This document shows positions 49,047-60,800 of a stretch of DNA of 64,000 bases, in pieces; within the stretch, counting starts at the first letter, position 1, and each line of letters opens with the position of its first letter. The notes under the pieces were generated by a model. It was not told the DNA's origin and ran no database searches. It saw only the letters and a program-made list of their open reading frames with translations. This stretch comes from Taiwanofungus camphoratus (lineage: Eukaryota > Basidiomycota > Agaricomycetes > Polyporales > Taiwanofungaceae): assembly GCA_003999685.1 (NCBI GenBank), contig CP021222.1, forward strand, positions 1,798,001-1,862,000. Direction: 5' to 3'. The position numbers and the translations under genes were made by a program.

Positions 49047-50016
49047 CTACCCTGTTGATGGCGAAGTATTCTCCAGTGCCAATATACTCAAGTTCTTGTT
49101 CATGTTCAATGTCATTCTCCAGATCTCCACACCCTCCCAATCTTTCTTATCCCACTTCGCACCACCCTTCTCCATCGCCTTGGTCACTTTCTTGTGAGAA
49201 ACTCGTACCACGTTGAAGTCCCAGTTTTTGGCCTCAGAGAGGGCGTAATCGATAAGTGTTGGATCGCGCCGTTCTAGACAAATATAGATAACCGGAAGGC
49301 GAGAAGGCGGTGACGAAACAAGAACCGACTGCATGCTCAGGGCATGAAGAGTCCGAAGAAGCGGCTGCACGATGTCTGGCACATAGAGTGTGTCGGATGA
49401 TATTATGAGATCGAAGGGCGGTCCAAGGTATTCAGCGTCTCCACGGATCTGAACTGCATGTGAATTGGATACGGAGGCTATCGATTCTCCACCGTCCCAC
49501 GACCACTGATCAGGCGGTACTGTCCAATCCAAGATACGGACCTGTATTGTGCCGCTGTCTGGAGGTAATTGTGACAGATTGCGAGCGACGTTGCCTGACA
49601 GTACAGCAGATACGACGTCCGGCAGATCAGTCGCCACAACGTCCCATCCCATTGAACTAAGAGCAAGCCTGGGAGACAGAACGATACCCAGGGCGGCCGA
49701 TTCTCAATAATAGACGTCCACTCTGATGAAACAACCCAGTGCAAAAAACGTACGCAGACAATCCAATGCCGCTTCCCAGTTCGATGGCTCTAAGATGCCT
49801 CTTGCTCCCGGACGCATGCGCCAATGGCTTGTTGTTCTTGAGGATTTCGGCTAAATACAATGAAAGACATTGCGCGCCTAGCCAGAGCGCGGTGCCGTTT
49901 GTGGTACCGTTGTCGAGCTGTGCCAAGTGGAAACAAGATGCCCGAAAGGGATACTGGAGAAGGGGAAGATGCTTGGTATAATGAGCTGGTAAAGGGTGGC
50001 CATAAACGTTGTCCAT
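49047..50016 (-). CDS. SAM-dependent protein methyltransferase, METTL21/Methyltransf_16 family
   Basis: The predicted protein is about 290 residues in two exons. It starts MDNVYGHPLPAHYTKHLPLL and contains TNGTALWLGAQCLSLYLAEI, the conserved W-x-x and hydrophobic helix before the SAM site. Motif I is RAIELGSGIGLSALALSSMG, rebuilt across an 86-base intron, and WDVVATDLPDVVSAV supplies the acidic residue for the SAM ribose. Further on, PFDLIISSDTLYVPDIVQPL matches the family's catalytic-edge motif (usually D-x-x-Y). The family contains lysine methyltransferases that act on translation factors and chaperones, such as yeast Efm6 and human METTL21 proteins. The substrate here cannot be told from sequence. 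It shares a 249-base divergent promoter with the RhoGEF gene. Confidence 0.85.
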
Positions 50017-50265
50017 AATTTAGGGCAAAGCTTGGGAGAAGATGAGAGCGGCGATGGTTTCGTGATGGCAGTCCGGAGGCAAAGAGGCCACGAGGCACAG
50101 GCTTGTGCAGCGTGTGACGGTCACTACAAAATCACCACTACCGTATCCCACCAAGTCTCCGTCGCCGGCGTTGTATCCACGTTCCTCTTTCCCCTCCGCA
50201 GTCCTTGCCTACTGCTAAATTTCCAAACTGGCGCGCTGCAGAGCACCAGACTCTGTATATGAGCC

Positions 50266-53200
50266 ATGAAGGCGTTCCTCAACCGCATCAACCGAGGGCT
50301 CTCGAAGGAAAAGGACAGAGACAAGGATTTGTACAAGGAAAAGATACCCCCCCTTCCCGCTCTACCTGAATGGCCCCCGCAGCGTGCAACCTCGACACCG
50401 AGTACCGTCGATTCCAAGCCCCTCCCAGACTTGTCTGTGCGCCCGTTACCGCCCATCGAGGAACCGTCATCTTCAGAATCTGTCCACTCTTCCGCGACGC
50501 CGACACCCATTGCTGTATCCCCGTTACCTCCGTCAGAGCAGACTGATGACATTGCAAGCATCCTGAGCAAGGAAGAACCCGCGGAACCCCTTCGATCTCG
50601 TCCTGAGCCCGACTCCGCAGGTCGTAGTTCGCGCAAAACCACGAATGGCACCACGAGCACAGCAACTGGAACGAACAGCGATGTGCAGAAGAAAGTTGCT
50701 TTCTTGTCTCCACCTCCAACGCCAGGGCCTGTGTCCGATCGTGCTCTACCTGATGCAGAGACGCCCACTCCAACAAACGGCGCTCCGTTGAAGACTACTG
50801 TGTCGCGTTTCCAGGCTGCTCACGTCAAAGACACGCGTGGATCAACATCTACAGCAACGTCTTCGAAGGTTGATGTCACCTCTGCAACACGATCGCACAA
50901 ACAGTCAACAACGCGTGCAGGAACGTCTCCATTCCCCGCAAAGCATTATGGAGACGGCGCGTCTCTTCATCAGTCGCTGCGGTCTGGCACTCCACATTCA
51001 CAGATGTCCAACGCCAGCAGTCGGATACTTGCTGCACAGTCCTGGAGCGAAGTTGCCGAAGAGGACCTTGTGTCCAACATCGGTCAACGAGAGCGCACGC
51101 GACAAGAGGTATTGTGGGAGATTGTTGCGAGTGAAGAACGGTTAGCGTGACAATATTCGTTTTGCTCTATCGCTAAAAGTTGAACTTGCAGATATGTCAC
51201 CGAACTGCTCAAAATGAAAGAAACGTTTATTGATCCTCTCCTCCATCCTTATTCCGCTCCTTCTCCTGTGGCTTCACCCAGTCCACTAGACTACGAAGAA
51301 TATCCTCATACAGATACCCCACGCGAGTCCCTTGAGCATCTCCCTATTGCAGCTCGATTCCTTTCGCCCTTGGGCTTCCGCTCGGACTCGCCTACCAGTC
51401 CGCTTACCCCCCCACCAGTGCGAGAGAAAGATAACCACCCGAACATCGATGGAGAGTCGATGAACTCTGCAGAGGAGGACGAGGCGGAAGATCGACTTGG
51501 TGCGGCGTACTATTCAACCCGGCAGAAAATGTCGATAGGTATGAGCCAGGCAGCGAAACATAACCATCCTCGTTCCCCATATCGCAATGCGGGTATTAGG
51601 ACGGGAACTAGCAAATTCGGCACGGCGGTGCCTTTTCCCTCGCGCTCTCATCAATCGCTACCGCCCTCTCCTCGAAATGCCATGGCATCCTCGACACAGT
51701 CGCTTGGACGACAGTCGTTCGCAGCAGAACGGGATCGGGACTATCCAGGCGAATCAGGTGCGCCATCCATGAAGGCGACGGTGACCTCCGGAGGAACGAG
51801 TGTGCTTCGCAAGTTCAGGCGGAGCAACGCGACCCGCGATGACATAGCCAATGGTGCAGTGCCGCCGCATCAGTTACCGGAGGACTTGCGAAAATGTCTT
51901 GAGGTCATCGAAGGCGGGATCTTAGAGGGCAATATCAAGCTGAGTGAGAGTTTGCGGAAGAGATATGAGGAGCAATATCCGCTTGTTCGGTCACTGGCTG
52001 ACGTATTTGTCACGAACGTGAGCTTTGATTTCTACTTTTGTTGTAGTACAAGCGATTACTGACATGTTGTTTTCGTATTCGGAGTCACATATTCTGCACG
52101 GATACGCCACATACGTTCTCCATTTGGAACGGGCGCTCGAGCAGGTCGACAACGCCTTATCCACTGCAAGTGCAAGCAAAAAGCCAAAGAAACAGGATGC
52201 GGATCAATGGATGAGAGTGTGCCAAAGTATGCAGCGGCTCGAGGTGATCGCGTCAGAAAAGGGGGAGACAGGCCTTGCGATTTCCCTCTCGAAGCCGTTT
52301 CAGCGGTTGCTGAAATATCCCCTCCTTTTCCAAAACTTGTTATTCCATACAGACCCGAGCACGTTCGAATACGAGAGTACGCTCCAGATGGTTGCGGAGG
52401 TGGAGACAATCGTCAGGAGTATCGAAGACGAGAAGATCCAGAAGGAAGAGAGGGATAAGACAAGGGACGTCTTTGCCCGAATTGAGGGATTGGATAAAGT
52501 CAAGCAGCTCATGGTGCCGAAGCCATCGAGAATACTCATGGAAGAAAGACCGGTCATTGGTGTTAACCCAGCGTCCAATCCTACTGCAAAGTCCACGTCG
52601 TCGCCGCTACCGGCATCACAGACTGCGAAAGGTGTAAAGGGAAAACCATCGTTCAAGCGGCTGAGTGACGTTCTGCAGGTAGGAAACAATGGAATAGGGG
52701 GGAAGAAGGATCAGTGGTTGGTGGTCTTCAATGACGTAGTGCTGCGATGTCAGCGCACAGGCACGACCTCCTTACCGTTGGTAGCCGCGACAAATTCGAG
52801 GACCAACTCTCTGCCAGAGTTGCAGGGTAAGGCGAAGTACGCGACAACTGGGCGTCGTAGTGCGCATACTAAACCCCGTAACTTGTACAAGTTTATCAAG
52901 GTCTGTGTCATTCTGGAGGCGACTGCATTTCAAATGAGATTTACTTCCAATATTTGTAGATTGAGACGTGGGCCATCGGGGATGTTGTGCAGCCCAGAGA
53001 GGGGGTTGTGTCCATGGAGGAGTAAGTACTTGCTTGGCACGCATATTACTGTCTACATTGCTTACCGTGCATGCAGTGTTGTCCGCTCACGGCAGCAAGT
53101 ACATTCTGGAATACAACCTCGGATTGTCCCTCTTCCAGATGATGATGAAGAGGGGGCAGAGTCGGACGACTCAGATCGCAAGAGCAAGATGAGCTTCTCT

Positions 53201-53683
53201 TACTGGGGCGCAGATAAGGTGACCCTCCAGAAACCAATCGTTAAACCGAGGCAACTTGTTGCATCTGCTACACGGCGAGCAGCTGCTTCTCCTACATCGT
53301 ATGGCCGTGAGTCATCTGCAAACGCGAAGTTCGGTACTCGGCTTGTTTCTGGCGAAGCACCCAGTGGTGCTCGGCCCGCAAGTCGTCGTACACAAGTAAC
53401 ACCTGTCAACCGACGACAGCCTCACTCGGATGAAAGCCATTCAGTGAAGGCCACCGTCACAAGGGATCGACCGGCCTGGGATGGGAGCACGCGTGCAGCG
53501 CCCACACCCTCCACCACTCCGGTGCCCAAACGGAGTCGCAACACCTCGCAGACAAGTGCTGCAACTCGGACAACCACGACCAACAAACAATTGTCCTCCC
53601 CTGCTCCGTCAGAGGACTCTGGTGTTGGTTTCTATCGCCAAATCATCGCTCAGAATCCTTCTCTTAATGCCTTGAATCAATAG
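50266..53683 (+). CDS. Rho guanine-nucleotide exchange factor (DH domain, probable PH)
   Basis: The product activates Rho/Cdc42-type GTPases by GDP release at the cell cortex. It starts MKAFLNRINRGLSKEKDRDK, and the first exon is a 285-residue Ser/Pro/Thr-rich arm. The DH domain begins with RQEVLWEIVASEERYVTELL (split by an intron after EER), continues through a long Ser/Pro-rich insertion and PEDLRKCLEVIEGGILEGNI, and contains the signature LSKPFQRLLKYPLLFQNLLF. A following region with FKRLSDVLQV and KKDQWLVVFNDVVLRCQRTG looks like a PH domain. The C-terminal 250 residues are disordered and end QIIAQNPSLNALNQ. Introns at about 51,148-51,191, 52,018-52,080, 52,900-52,958 and 53,020-53,075 keep the frame. 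Total length is about 1,050 residues. The large insertion within the DH domain is unusual. Confidence 0.9.
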
Positions 53684-54105
53684 ATGCCGACAGACGATCT
53701 GATATAAGTTGACGTCTCCTGTCCACGTTTATGACGCTTCTACGGATATTATATACGACCAACTCTGCCCACTATCTCTATGGCCGACACGTGTTTGTCC
53801 CCTGACGTGCTCGATATGCTGTCTCTTTCATTCTCCTATTGTCATTCAGTACCCACAGTTGATGATACCGTATCACTCATTATTTGTCATGCATTCCTCC
53901 TAATAATCTGATAACTCTCGTTGTGCTATCCATTTTCCGTACCTCTCCTCAAGTATCAGCCTTCCTTCAACGCACACTTGTTTCTTTTCCTGAGGACCAT
54001 TTCTGGGCAATCATTGACGCGCTTCACATTTGTGTCCCATTATCATCTATATCTTGGTCTAGATTTAAGATGTATTACAATTAGTTACGTACGGTCTGCC
54101 GATTG
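53684..54105. other. Intergenic between convergent genes
   Basis: This 422-base T-rich spacer lies between the stops of the RhoGEF and asparagine synthetase genes. It probably holds 3' untranslated regions, and no gene is visible. Confidence 0.55.
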
Positions 54106-56462
54106 CTAACTCGATGTCTCATATGCCGCATTGTGTATGCTGACGCTTCTGCCGCTTGGGTCTGATGAACATCCCCAGTCTCCTCGTGGTATCCACCTGC
54201 AGTAAGAGATAGATGAGACTTGGGATCCATCAACGTGGTAGAACACATACCGCACTGCAGTCTTAGCAGCAGCTTCGAGAGGGAACAGCCCTATGGTAGA
54301 GAAGTTCTGAACAGCTGGAACTAGCCAAAAGAAGAAGGAAATACCGTCAAAGATTTCACGGATGAAATACGCTTCTTTCGTATCAGGTGTGCTTTCCGGC
54401 CATCGCTCTGCACATTTCTCGAACGCATCATCAGAAATGGCTGTTGCAGCGTGGTCTTTGATACTGTAAGCTGGTTGAGACACACGCATGGCACACTGAG
54501 GAGAATGCTGGACCCACCCATCTATCCATGAATATCCCACTCCGTCGGAGAACTGTTCCTTCTGTCGCCAGAGAATCGAGCGCGGTAGGTAAGGCTGTCG
54601 TAGTGATTAGTAGGCATCCACTAATATTATATTCCTGGTTACCTTGCCGTCTGGTGAGCAATCGAACGCTTTCCGAAGAATGTACTTGAAGTTTCGAATA
54701 CCAAATGGTCAGACGATAGGAATTTATAATGATAAGCATGTCCTACCTTCTCCATTTTGGGGCAGCCATCCTCGTCCACCTGCTGTTCAGCGCCTTTACT
54801 GAACATTTTTTCCTTGGCGTCGATGTTCATGGCGACATCAAGGAAAGTCTTATCGAGGAAGGGAACACGAGCCTCGAGACCCCAAGCCATTGTAGACCTG
54901 TCAAGCTTGTAGATAAGTAAATGAAAACCATGAGAATGTAGTGAGAACGGACTTGTTGGCGCGTAAACAATCTGCGGTGTGCAAATTCTTCACGCGCTTT
55001 ACACATTCTTGATGGAAGGAAGCAGGATCAGGCGCGGCATGGAAATAGAGATATCCTGATACAATGGCGTATGTTAGACGATGGCGAAAATGCTGTGCTA
55101 GTCATGCAACACGAACCGCCAAATATCTCATCACTACCTTCTCCGCTTAGCACCATCTTCACACCCATGGCTTTGATTTTCCTACTAAGGAGGTACATTG
55201 GCGTACTGGCACGGACAGTTGTCACATCGAACGTCTCCAGATGATATATTACATCAGGAATAGCGTCGAGACCCTCTTGCACAGTGAAGACGTATTCGTG
55301 ATGCACGGTACCCAAGTAACGTGCTGCTTTCCGAGCAGCTAGAAGATCAGGAGAGTTTTCGAGGCCGATAGAGAAGGAATGTAACTGAGGCCATGACGCG
55401 ATGGTAACTAAAAGCTACAATATCGGTACGGATAAATAGCATGTAAAACCAAAAAACGCACCGTACTCTGAAACACCGTTCCCAGCTGGTGATGGTGGAC
55501 CACTCTGTGCCTCTTGCAGCTTTCGTTTTCGTTCCTCCATCTGAGCCTGAGCGACCTTTTCAGTCTCTCGGGCAGCGATGGCAGCAATCAAGCTGCTGTC
55601 TAGCCCACCGCTGAGCAACACACCGTAAGGCACCTCCGACATCAGCCGCTTGCGCACGGCGTCTTCCAACGCTTCGCGTAAACGAGTGAGATCAGCAGGC
55701 GTCTTAGGAATCACAGCTCCGGGGCCCTCCAGGTCGCCGTGCCACCATGACGGGTGATAGTAGCGAGTGGTGGACTTGTCGCGGCTGTCGTATATGTGTC
55801 CGGGAGGGAAGGAGATGATGCTGTCACATTCGTCAATGAGGGCTTTCAGCTCGGAGGCGAAATATGTGGCTCCGGGATGTTTTGAGCTCCAGCCCTGGTA
55901 AAGCGTGGTGATACCAATCGGGTCGCGGGCAGCGATGACGCGGGAAGGTGTCACAGACTCATCGAGGAGAACGAAAGAAAACATTCCATCGAGGAGAGGG
56001 CAGAGGTCCTTGTCATGCTCCATGTACTACACGATAATTCGATTCATTGGAAACCACCAGAAGCATACATATCAGAAGATACCCACCAAAGGAATAATGA
56101 CCTCGCAGTCGGAGTGGGTTTTGAACTCATATGAGTCCTTGAGCGCCGCTCGCAATTTGGCATGGTTGTATATCTCTCCGTTGACGGCAAGAATGATCTG
56201 CCCGTCGGTGCTCACTAGAGGTTGTGCTCCGGTGTCTGCACGTTAACGCATTAGCAACATGTCTCCTGGAGAAAATAACAGACTTCGCATATGTACCAAC
56301 ACCAACGATGGCCAAACGTTCGTGAGCAAGGATGGTCTGCTTTCCGCTGTAGCACCCCGACCAGTCTGGTCCACGATGGCGGATTTTCTTCGCGCAGGCG
56401 ATGAGACGAGGTCTATCCGCGGCGGGGTTGTCGAGACCGTGTGCTACAACAATTCCACACAT
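54106..56462 (-). CDS. ASN1: Asparagine synthase (glutamine-hydrolysing)
   Basis: The enzyme makes asparagine from aspartate, glutamine and ATP in the cytosol. The start [20 protein letters not shown] places the nucleophilic Cys at position 2, as required after Met removal. The glutaminase domain continues with [31 protein letters not shown] and [11 protein letters not shown]. The synthetase domain has the ATP loop [17 protein letters not shown], then [51 protein letters not shown] and a C-terminal [20 protein letters not shown]. Eight or so introns are present, one after IVGV and another within the ATP domain. A short linker with [17 protein letters not shown] is inserted after the ATP loop, as in fungal homologues. 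The upstream region holds GATA and TGACTC motifs consistent with nitrogen and amino-acid control. Confidence 0.95.
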
Positions 56463-56848
56463 GTCGGGTAGATGCTCCCAAGCGGTTTTTGGATGCGATA
56501 GGTAAGGGTGCAAAGTCTGACTACAATTTCTGACTATGACTCGGGCAGGAGGAATTAGATCTACGATCAGCCTTATAGATAAGATAAGATGCTTTCGCTC
56601 TATCATTCGCGGCAGCTGCGCGGTTGGAAGGAAACAGCGTCAAAGCCATCGTATAAGTAGGTATAGCTTTCTTTGATATCACTCAAATTCAGGCAGACAG
56701 CCATTATAGGACACATTATTTGCTCATGTTCCCAAACGCCAGTGACGGATTGAATGAAAAAGACTAGGTGCATAGCTCTGCTCAGGCTAGCAGTGGTACG
56801 GAATACAAGTTGGAAGCTGTTTCTTGCTTTCACGTCGTATCTACTCTC
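56463..56848. other. ASN1 promoter and AKR 3' region
   Basis: This 386-base interval lies between the ASN1 start and the aldo/keto reductase stop, both on minus. Regulatory motifs for ASN1 are annotated separately. No gene is seen. Confidence 0.55.
56537..56589 (-). promoter_or_regulatory. TGACTC and tandem GATA sites upstream of ASN1
   Basis: TGACTC at 56,537-56,542 is the core of the Gcn4/CPC1 response element. AGATAAGATAAGA at 56,577-56,589 holds two tandem GATA-factor sites (AreA/Nit2 type). They lie 75-127 bases before the ASN1 start codon. Both regulators are known to control amino-acid and nitrogen genes in fungi; use here is inferred. Confidence 0.4.
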
Positions 56849-58540
56849 TTAACCCCAGAGGTGCGCTGCTGCATCATTTCCGAAATACCGATCACCCTTC
56901 ACTTCGTGCGTAGTGATCACCTTGGTGACCTCGGTCAGCTCCTCCGGGGTGAACATGACATCCCCTCCCGCGAGATTCTCCAAGGTGCGCCTCTTGTTCC
57001 TGATATATCATGTCAGATCAATCGAGATCGGTGGAGTGAGACAAAAGTGCAGATAGACGCACGACGATCCAGGCATGGGAAGGACGTGCGCGCCCAGCGC
57101 ACCCACCCAAGCAATGCAGAGTTGTGCGGGAGTGACACCCTTTTTCTCGGCGATGGCTTTCAGCTTCTCGACAAGTGCCAGGTTCTGCTGGAAGTTCTGT
57201 GCGATAGAGCAAGAAGAGTGAAGTCGCAATGTTCAACGATCCGTGTAGGAACTTACCTCAGGCCTGAACCGGCTCAATCTCCGACGCATATCGCCCTCTG
57301 TTATTATCAGTCAACAATGAAACATCAAGGGGTTGTGGAGCATAAACAAACCCCCCAAATCGTCCAAGCTCTTAATGCTTCCAGTCAAGAAGCCTCGGCC
57401 GAGCGGCCTGCAATCCGGGATGCTATGGTCAGGCGGGGAAAACGGGAAGTATGAACGAACTATCAAACTTACGAGTATGCCGCGACAGCGATTCCAAGCT
57501 CTTCCGCAGTTGCAATGACTGGTAACAAAGCATTGACCGATTTTATTAGAACACGAGTTAGGGAGCTGCCACACCGTTCTTGGTCTCTTCTTCGTATGAC
57601 CACGGGCTGACCTCGATTTCAACGACAGAAATGGGATGTACCTGATCTCGTGTTTTCCTTCAGTACCCTGACTTAAATACTGGCGATGGAACAAAACTCA
57701 CGGCATGTGCGCGCCTTAGCGTCGCTGCACTGCATTCCGACATGCCGATATGGTCAAACTTGCCCTCCTTGATGAGGCCCGTCAGGGACTTGATAGCATC
57801 CTCAATGGGTACTCTGTGATCGACGCGAGCAGATTGGAAGAGGTCCAGTCTCTTGGTGCCGCGAAGGGCCGCGTTGATGTTGTCGATGCTTCGGTTGAGG
57901 TTCTTCGGCCTGTATTGTATGTAGACAGTCAGTGAAGGTGCGCAAGAGAATAGTGTATGCTTACGAGGCGTCCGGGGTATGACTGCGGTATTCGAGGCCA
58001 CCCTGGTAGATCGTGGCATTAGAACGGAACAAGGGAACAGCTCCGTTCGGTGTCACACCTTGACGGAAAGGAACGTCCTGTCCGCGTATTCTGGATATTT
58101 CTCGAAAAATCTGGCCAGCAATTCGAGATTGGCGGTGGAAAGTCCAGGTCCATAGAATTCACCTGATGCGTAGAAGTACTGAGTTGCCGAAGTGATCATT
58201 AGGCAATATGGCCTGCATTAAAACTGACCGCTGTTGATGAACATCTTTACACCCGAAGGCAAGGCGTCGACGCCGGCCTTGATCGCCTCAAAGGCTTCCT
58301 CATCCGGCTTATTTTCGTCCCTCCATCTGTAGAGACCGCAGATGTAAAAGGTTAGAGGGTATGGCCCATGCTTGACGGACCGTATGTACGAACGTCATCA
58401 TCATCAGGCCATGCTAGCAGGACAGAGCAATAAGTGTTGGATGTCTACCACGTACCGCATACAGTCGATATACATACCGCGACCTTGGCGACTGTCACAT
58501 CTGAGGCTGTCCCTCCAAGCTTTGCAGTAGCGGGAGACAT
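56849..58540 (-). CDS. Aldo/keto reductase, pyridoxal reductase-like
   Basis: This NADPH-dependent oxidoreductase resembles fission yeast pyridoxal reductase Plr1 and its relatives. The start is [20 protein letters not shown]. Many small exons can be joined in frame: [60 protein letters not shown] (with the catalytic Tyr), TFLSVKGG (with the active-site Lys), [66 protein letters not shown] and PMPGSSNKKRTLENL. The stop follows NDAAAHLWG. Length is about 340 residues, normal for the family. A TATATATA run lies about 50 bases upstream of the start. A decayed tandem copy lies behind it on the same strand. Substrate cannot be inferred; pyridoxal reduction is only the nearest known activity. Confidence 0.9.
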
Positions 58541-58590
58541 ATCGTAAGGCTCGGGTTGTAAGGACACTGATACTGAAGCTACGGCGGGGG

Positions 58591-58598
58591 TATATATA
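58591..58598 (-). promoter_or_regulatory. TATA box candidate of the AKR gene
   Basis: TATATATA lies about 50 bases upstream of the aldo/keto reductase start codon at 58,540, a usual distance for a fungal TATA element. Confidence 0.45.
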
Positions 58599-58709
58599 TG
58601 GGGATTCTATTTTCTAAGTTCTGTCCCTTTCTACCCGAGTCGTTGCTTATGACCCACGCAGATAGCGAAGGACTGCCTACCGATGCCGCGGTGGTGACGA
58701 AACACGGCT

Positions 58710-58753
58710 TACGGTCGCCGAGGAGAATCAGGTCATAAACTGAGATTCTCGTC
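58710..58753 (+). repeat. 44-bp inverted repeat, left arm
   Basis: The 44 bases starting TACGGTCGCCGAGG and ending ATTCTCGTC recur perfectly, in inverted orientation, at 59,438-59,481. Similarity stops sharply at both ends. Within the arm, GAGAATCAG and CTGAGATTCTC can pair as a small hairpin around GTCATAAA. It sits about 170 bases upstream of the AKR start codon. Confidence 0.9.
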
Positions 58754-59437
58754 ACAAGTTTCAAGCTCAAGCTCCGACTTCTCGGCTGTTTTCTCATGTC
58801 TCATGCATTTCCCGTGCTATTTTTGGTACCCGTGCCTTCCGTGCCCTGGCCGCTCATCGTCCACACCGTCGAGCTCATTGTCTTATCCATTGAGCTCAAC
58901 CACATAGGAAGGTGGTATCTATGTATGTAGCAACTGCTATGTGATACTATTTATTTAATTCATCTTCAGTAATCAATCCTATCATCTTCCTATGATGAGT
59001 TGAGTGAGCATGTCGCTGGAATACTTGTGCTCATCATAACAGACGTTGAGGAGCGCACTGGCGCCATCGCCGAGGGCGGAATAGTGAGCAGGCAGGGTCT
59101 AGAGCTGTCTTATGTAAATAATAAATGGCCGAGATCCGGAGTGGTATGTTACCCGAATGTGACTCCATCACACGTAACTCTCGGCAACCCCCGCACTCTG
59201 GCAGGCTGCACCTCATGAGCGCATAACACTGAAGGCCCACTTCTTACACCTTCTTACAACTCTCAGAGATTTTGAGATAGACACATAAGTCAGTTTACAA
59301 TGGAAATTTACGCTCAGAAGATCTAGGTGAGCAAGTTGGGCCACCCGAGAAGTTAGGCACGTGACACCAGAATTAGCGCGGAAATTGGTGTTAGCGGCCC
59401 CTAGCCGAGGTTCTGGGTTTTCACGCGTTGATTTTGA

Positions 59438-59481
59438 GACGAGAATCTCAGTTTATGACCTGATTCTCCTCGGCGACCGTA
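59438..59481 (-). repeat. 44-bp inverted repeat, right arm
   Basis: This is the exact reverse complement of 58,710-58,753. It lies just beyond the 3' end of the AKR pseudogene. No target-site duplication is evident next to either arm. Confidence 0.9.
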
Positions 59482-59724
59482 GGCTTCATCCCTCGAACAA
59501 AGATCGAGCACATCTCGCTCACTGCTAAGTAGTCGGCTTTCAAATGTCCCGCACATGTGAGAATGTCGCCGCTGCAACATTACTGTCACCCTAGAGACGG
59601 CTGAAATTTCCCAAGGTGCTGATTGCACGTGAGATCAGGGGGCGATGGCTACTCTGGAAACGACAACACAGTTCATCTCTGGGGGGGCGGGCGCTCATGC
59701 TTATGGACTTCCCTTCTGTCGTTC

Positions 59725-60800
59725 TTACGTATCATCACCTCGGACAATGTAGAAGATGTTGATGGCTGGTCGAATTTTTGATAGAATTACATTTCCCGGA
59801 CTTGCAGGTATACTTTCACAACCATCATCATTGATACTGCCTGAGGGAATTGCGGATAGTTTCCGCCGGCTGTCGAAATGACTACGATCTACATTACACT
59901 GGCGAGAGTCCAGGTACCTTTTTTCGGTCTCGCCCACTGCCATGGGATGTACCTTGTATTTAGGAATCACTGTTGCACGTCAGGGATTTCGTTCATTCGC
60001 ATGTTCTGAATTTGAGACCTATCGGATGTCAAAGTCTCCGTCTTGGTCTCGGACGCACCAATTATCATCCCAACAACGAGCCTAGCAAGACTTTGAACCG
60101 TCTCCTGTGGCCTACCCTCGCCGCTCGAAGGAATCCAATTTCTTGGCGCTATGAAGAATGGTATTTGATAAGGTCCGAACCATGTCGGAATGACTAGAAG
60201 TTACGCAGACAATGAGACCAATCGACCTTGTTCACAGACAAGAGCAATGCTCACGAGGGATCCGGGACGAATCTGCCGGGTTCCTTTTACCGCCCTGAAA
60301 TCATCAATCCGCAAAAGATCAGTTCGAACACACTCTGACCTTATCGCATGCACGGACTTATGACAGAGGGGACCGTCTTATCAACACAGATGAGTATTTC
60401 CCAGAGATAGGCCAGCAGTTCCAGTTAGCGGTGAACAAGTGGGGCACATAGAAGTCGCTTATTGTGTTTATTTATTCAGCACGTTGAGTAAACACTCCGA
60501 AAGCGCAGGCGGGACTCACAGCCGTTGATAAACATCTTTGTACTGGAAGCAGGGCGTCAGCACAGGTCTTCATGGCTTCGAAGCGTTCTTCATCTGGAAG
60601 GGGAGCATTCTTGTAGGTCGAACCAGTGTCAACGGACAGCAGTCAATACAGCAAGACATATCATCAAGCTGCACTGAACGATGCAAAGACGAATATGTCT
60701 GGCCATGTACATCAGTCTTCGACGTTGCAAATATCCCGCAACGAGTTTTTAATGGTGGCATTAGAAGCTATTCCTTTGAGCTCGGGAAATGAACGGTTGC
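59725..60800 (-). pseudogene. Decayed tandem copy of the aldo/keto reductase gene
   Basis: Minus-strand fragments align in order with the intact neighbour. KGIASNATIKN (near 60,745-60,780) matches [28 protein letters not shown] (60,548-60,600) matches [24 protein letters not shown] with a GTGAGT donor matches KMFINSG. DFYVPHLFTANW (about 60,420-60,458) matches [22 protein letters not shown] followed by IGASE (about 60,050-60,107) matches [10 protein letters not shown] followed by IGMSE. KVHPMAV (about 59,940) matches AVHPISV. Frame shifts are needed after CADAL and after ANW, and stops occur between the blocks. I found no match to the last third of the enzyme, so the 3' end seems lost. The fragments are more degraded than the O-methyltransferase copy. 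Confidence 0.8.

Larger units (their letters stand above)
58541..59724. other. Intergenic between AKR gene and AKR pseudogene
   Basis: About 1.2 kb contains the AKR promoter and a 44-bp perfect inverted repeat, annotated separately, with 684 bases between its arms. No reading frame in it shows a recognisable family. Confidence 0.6.
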
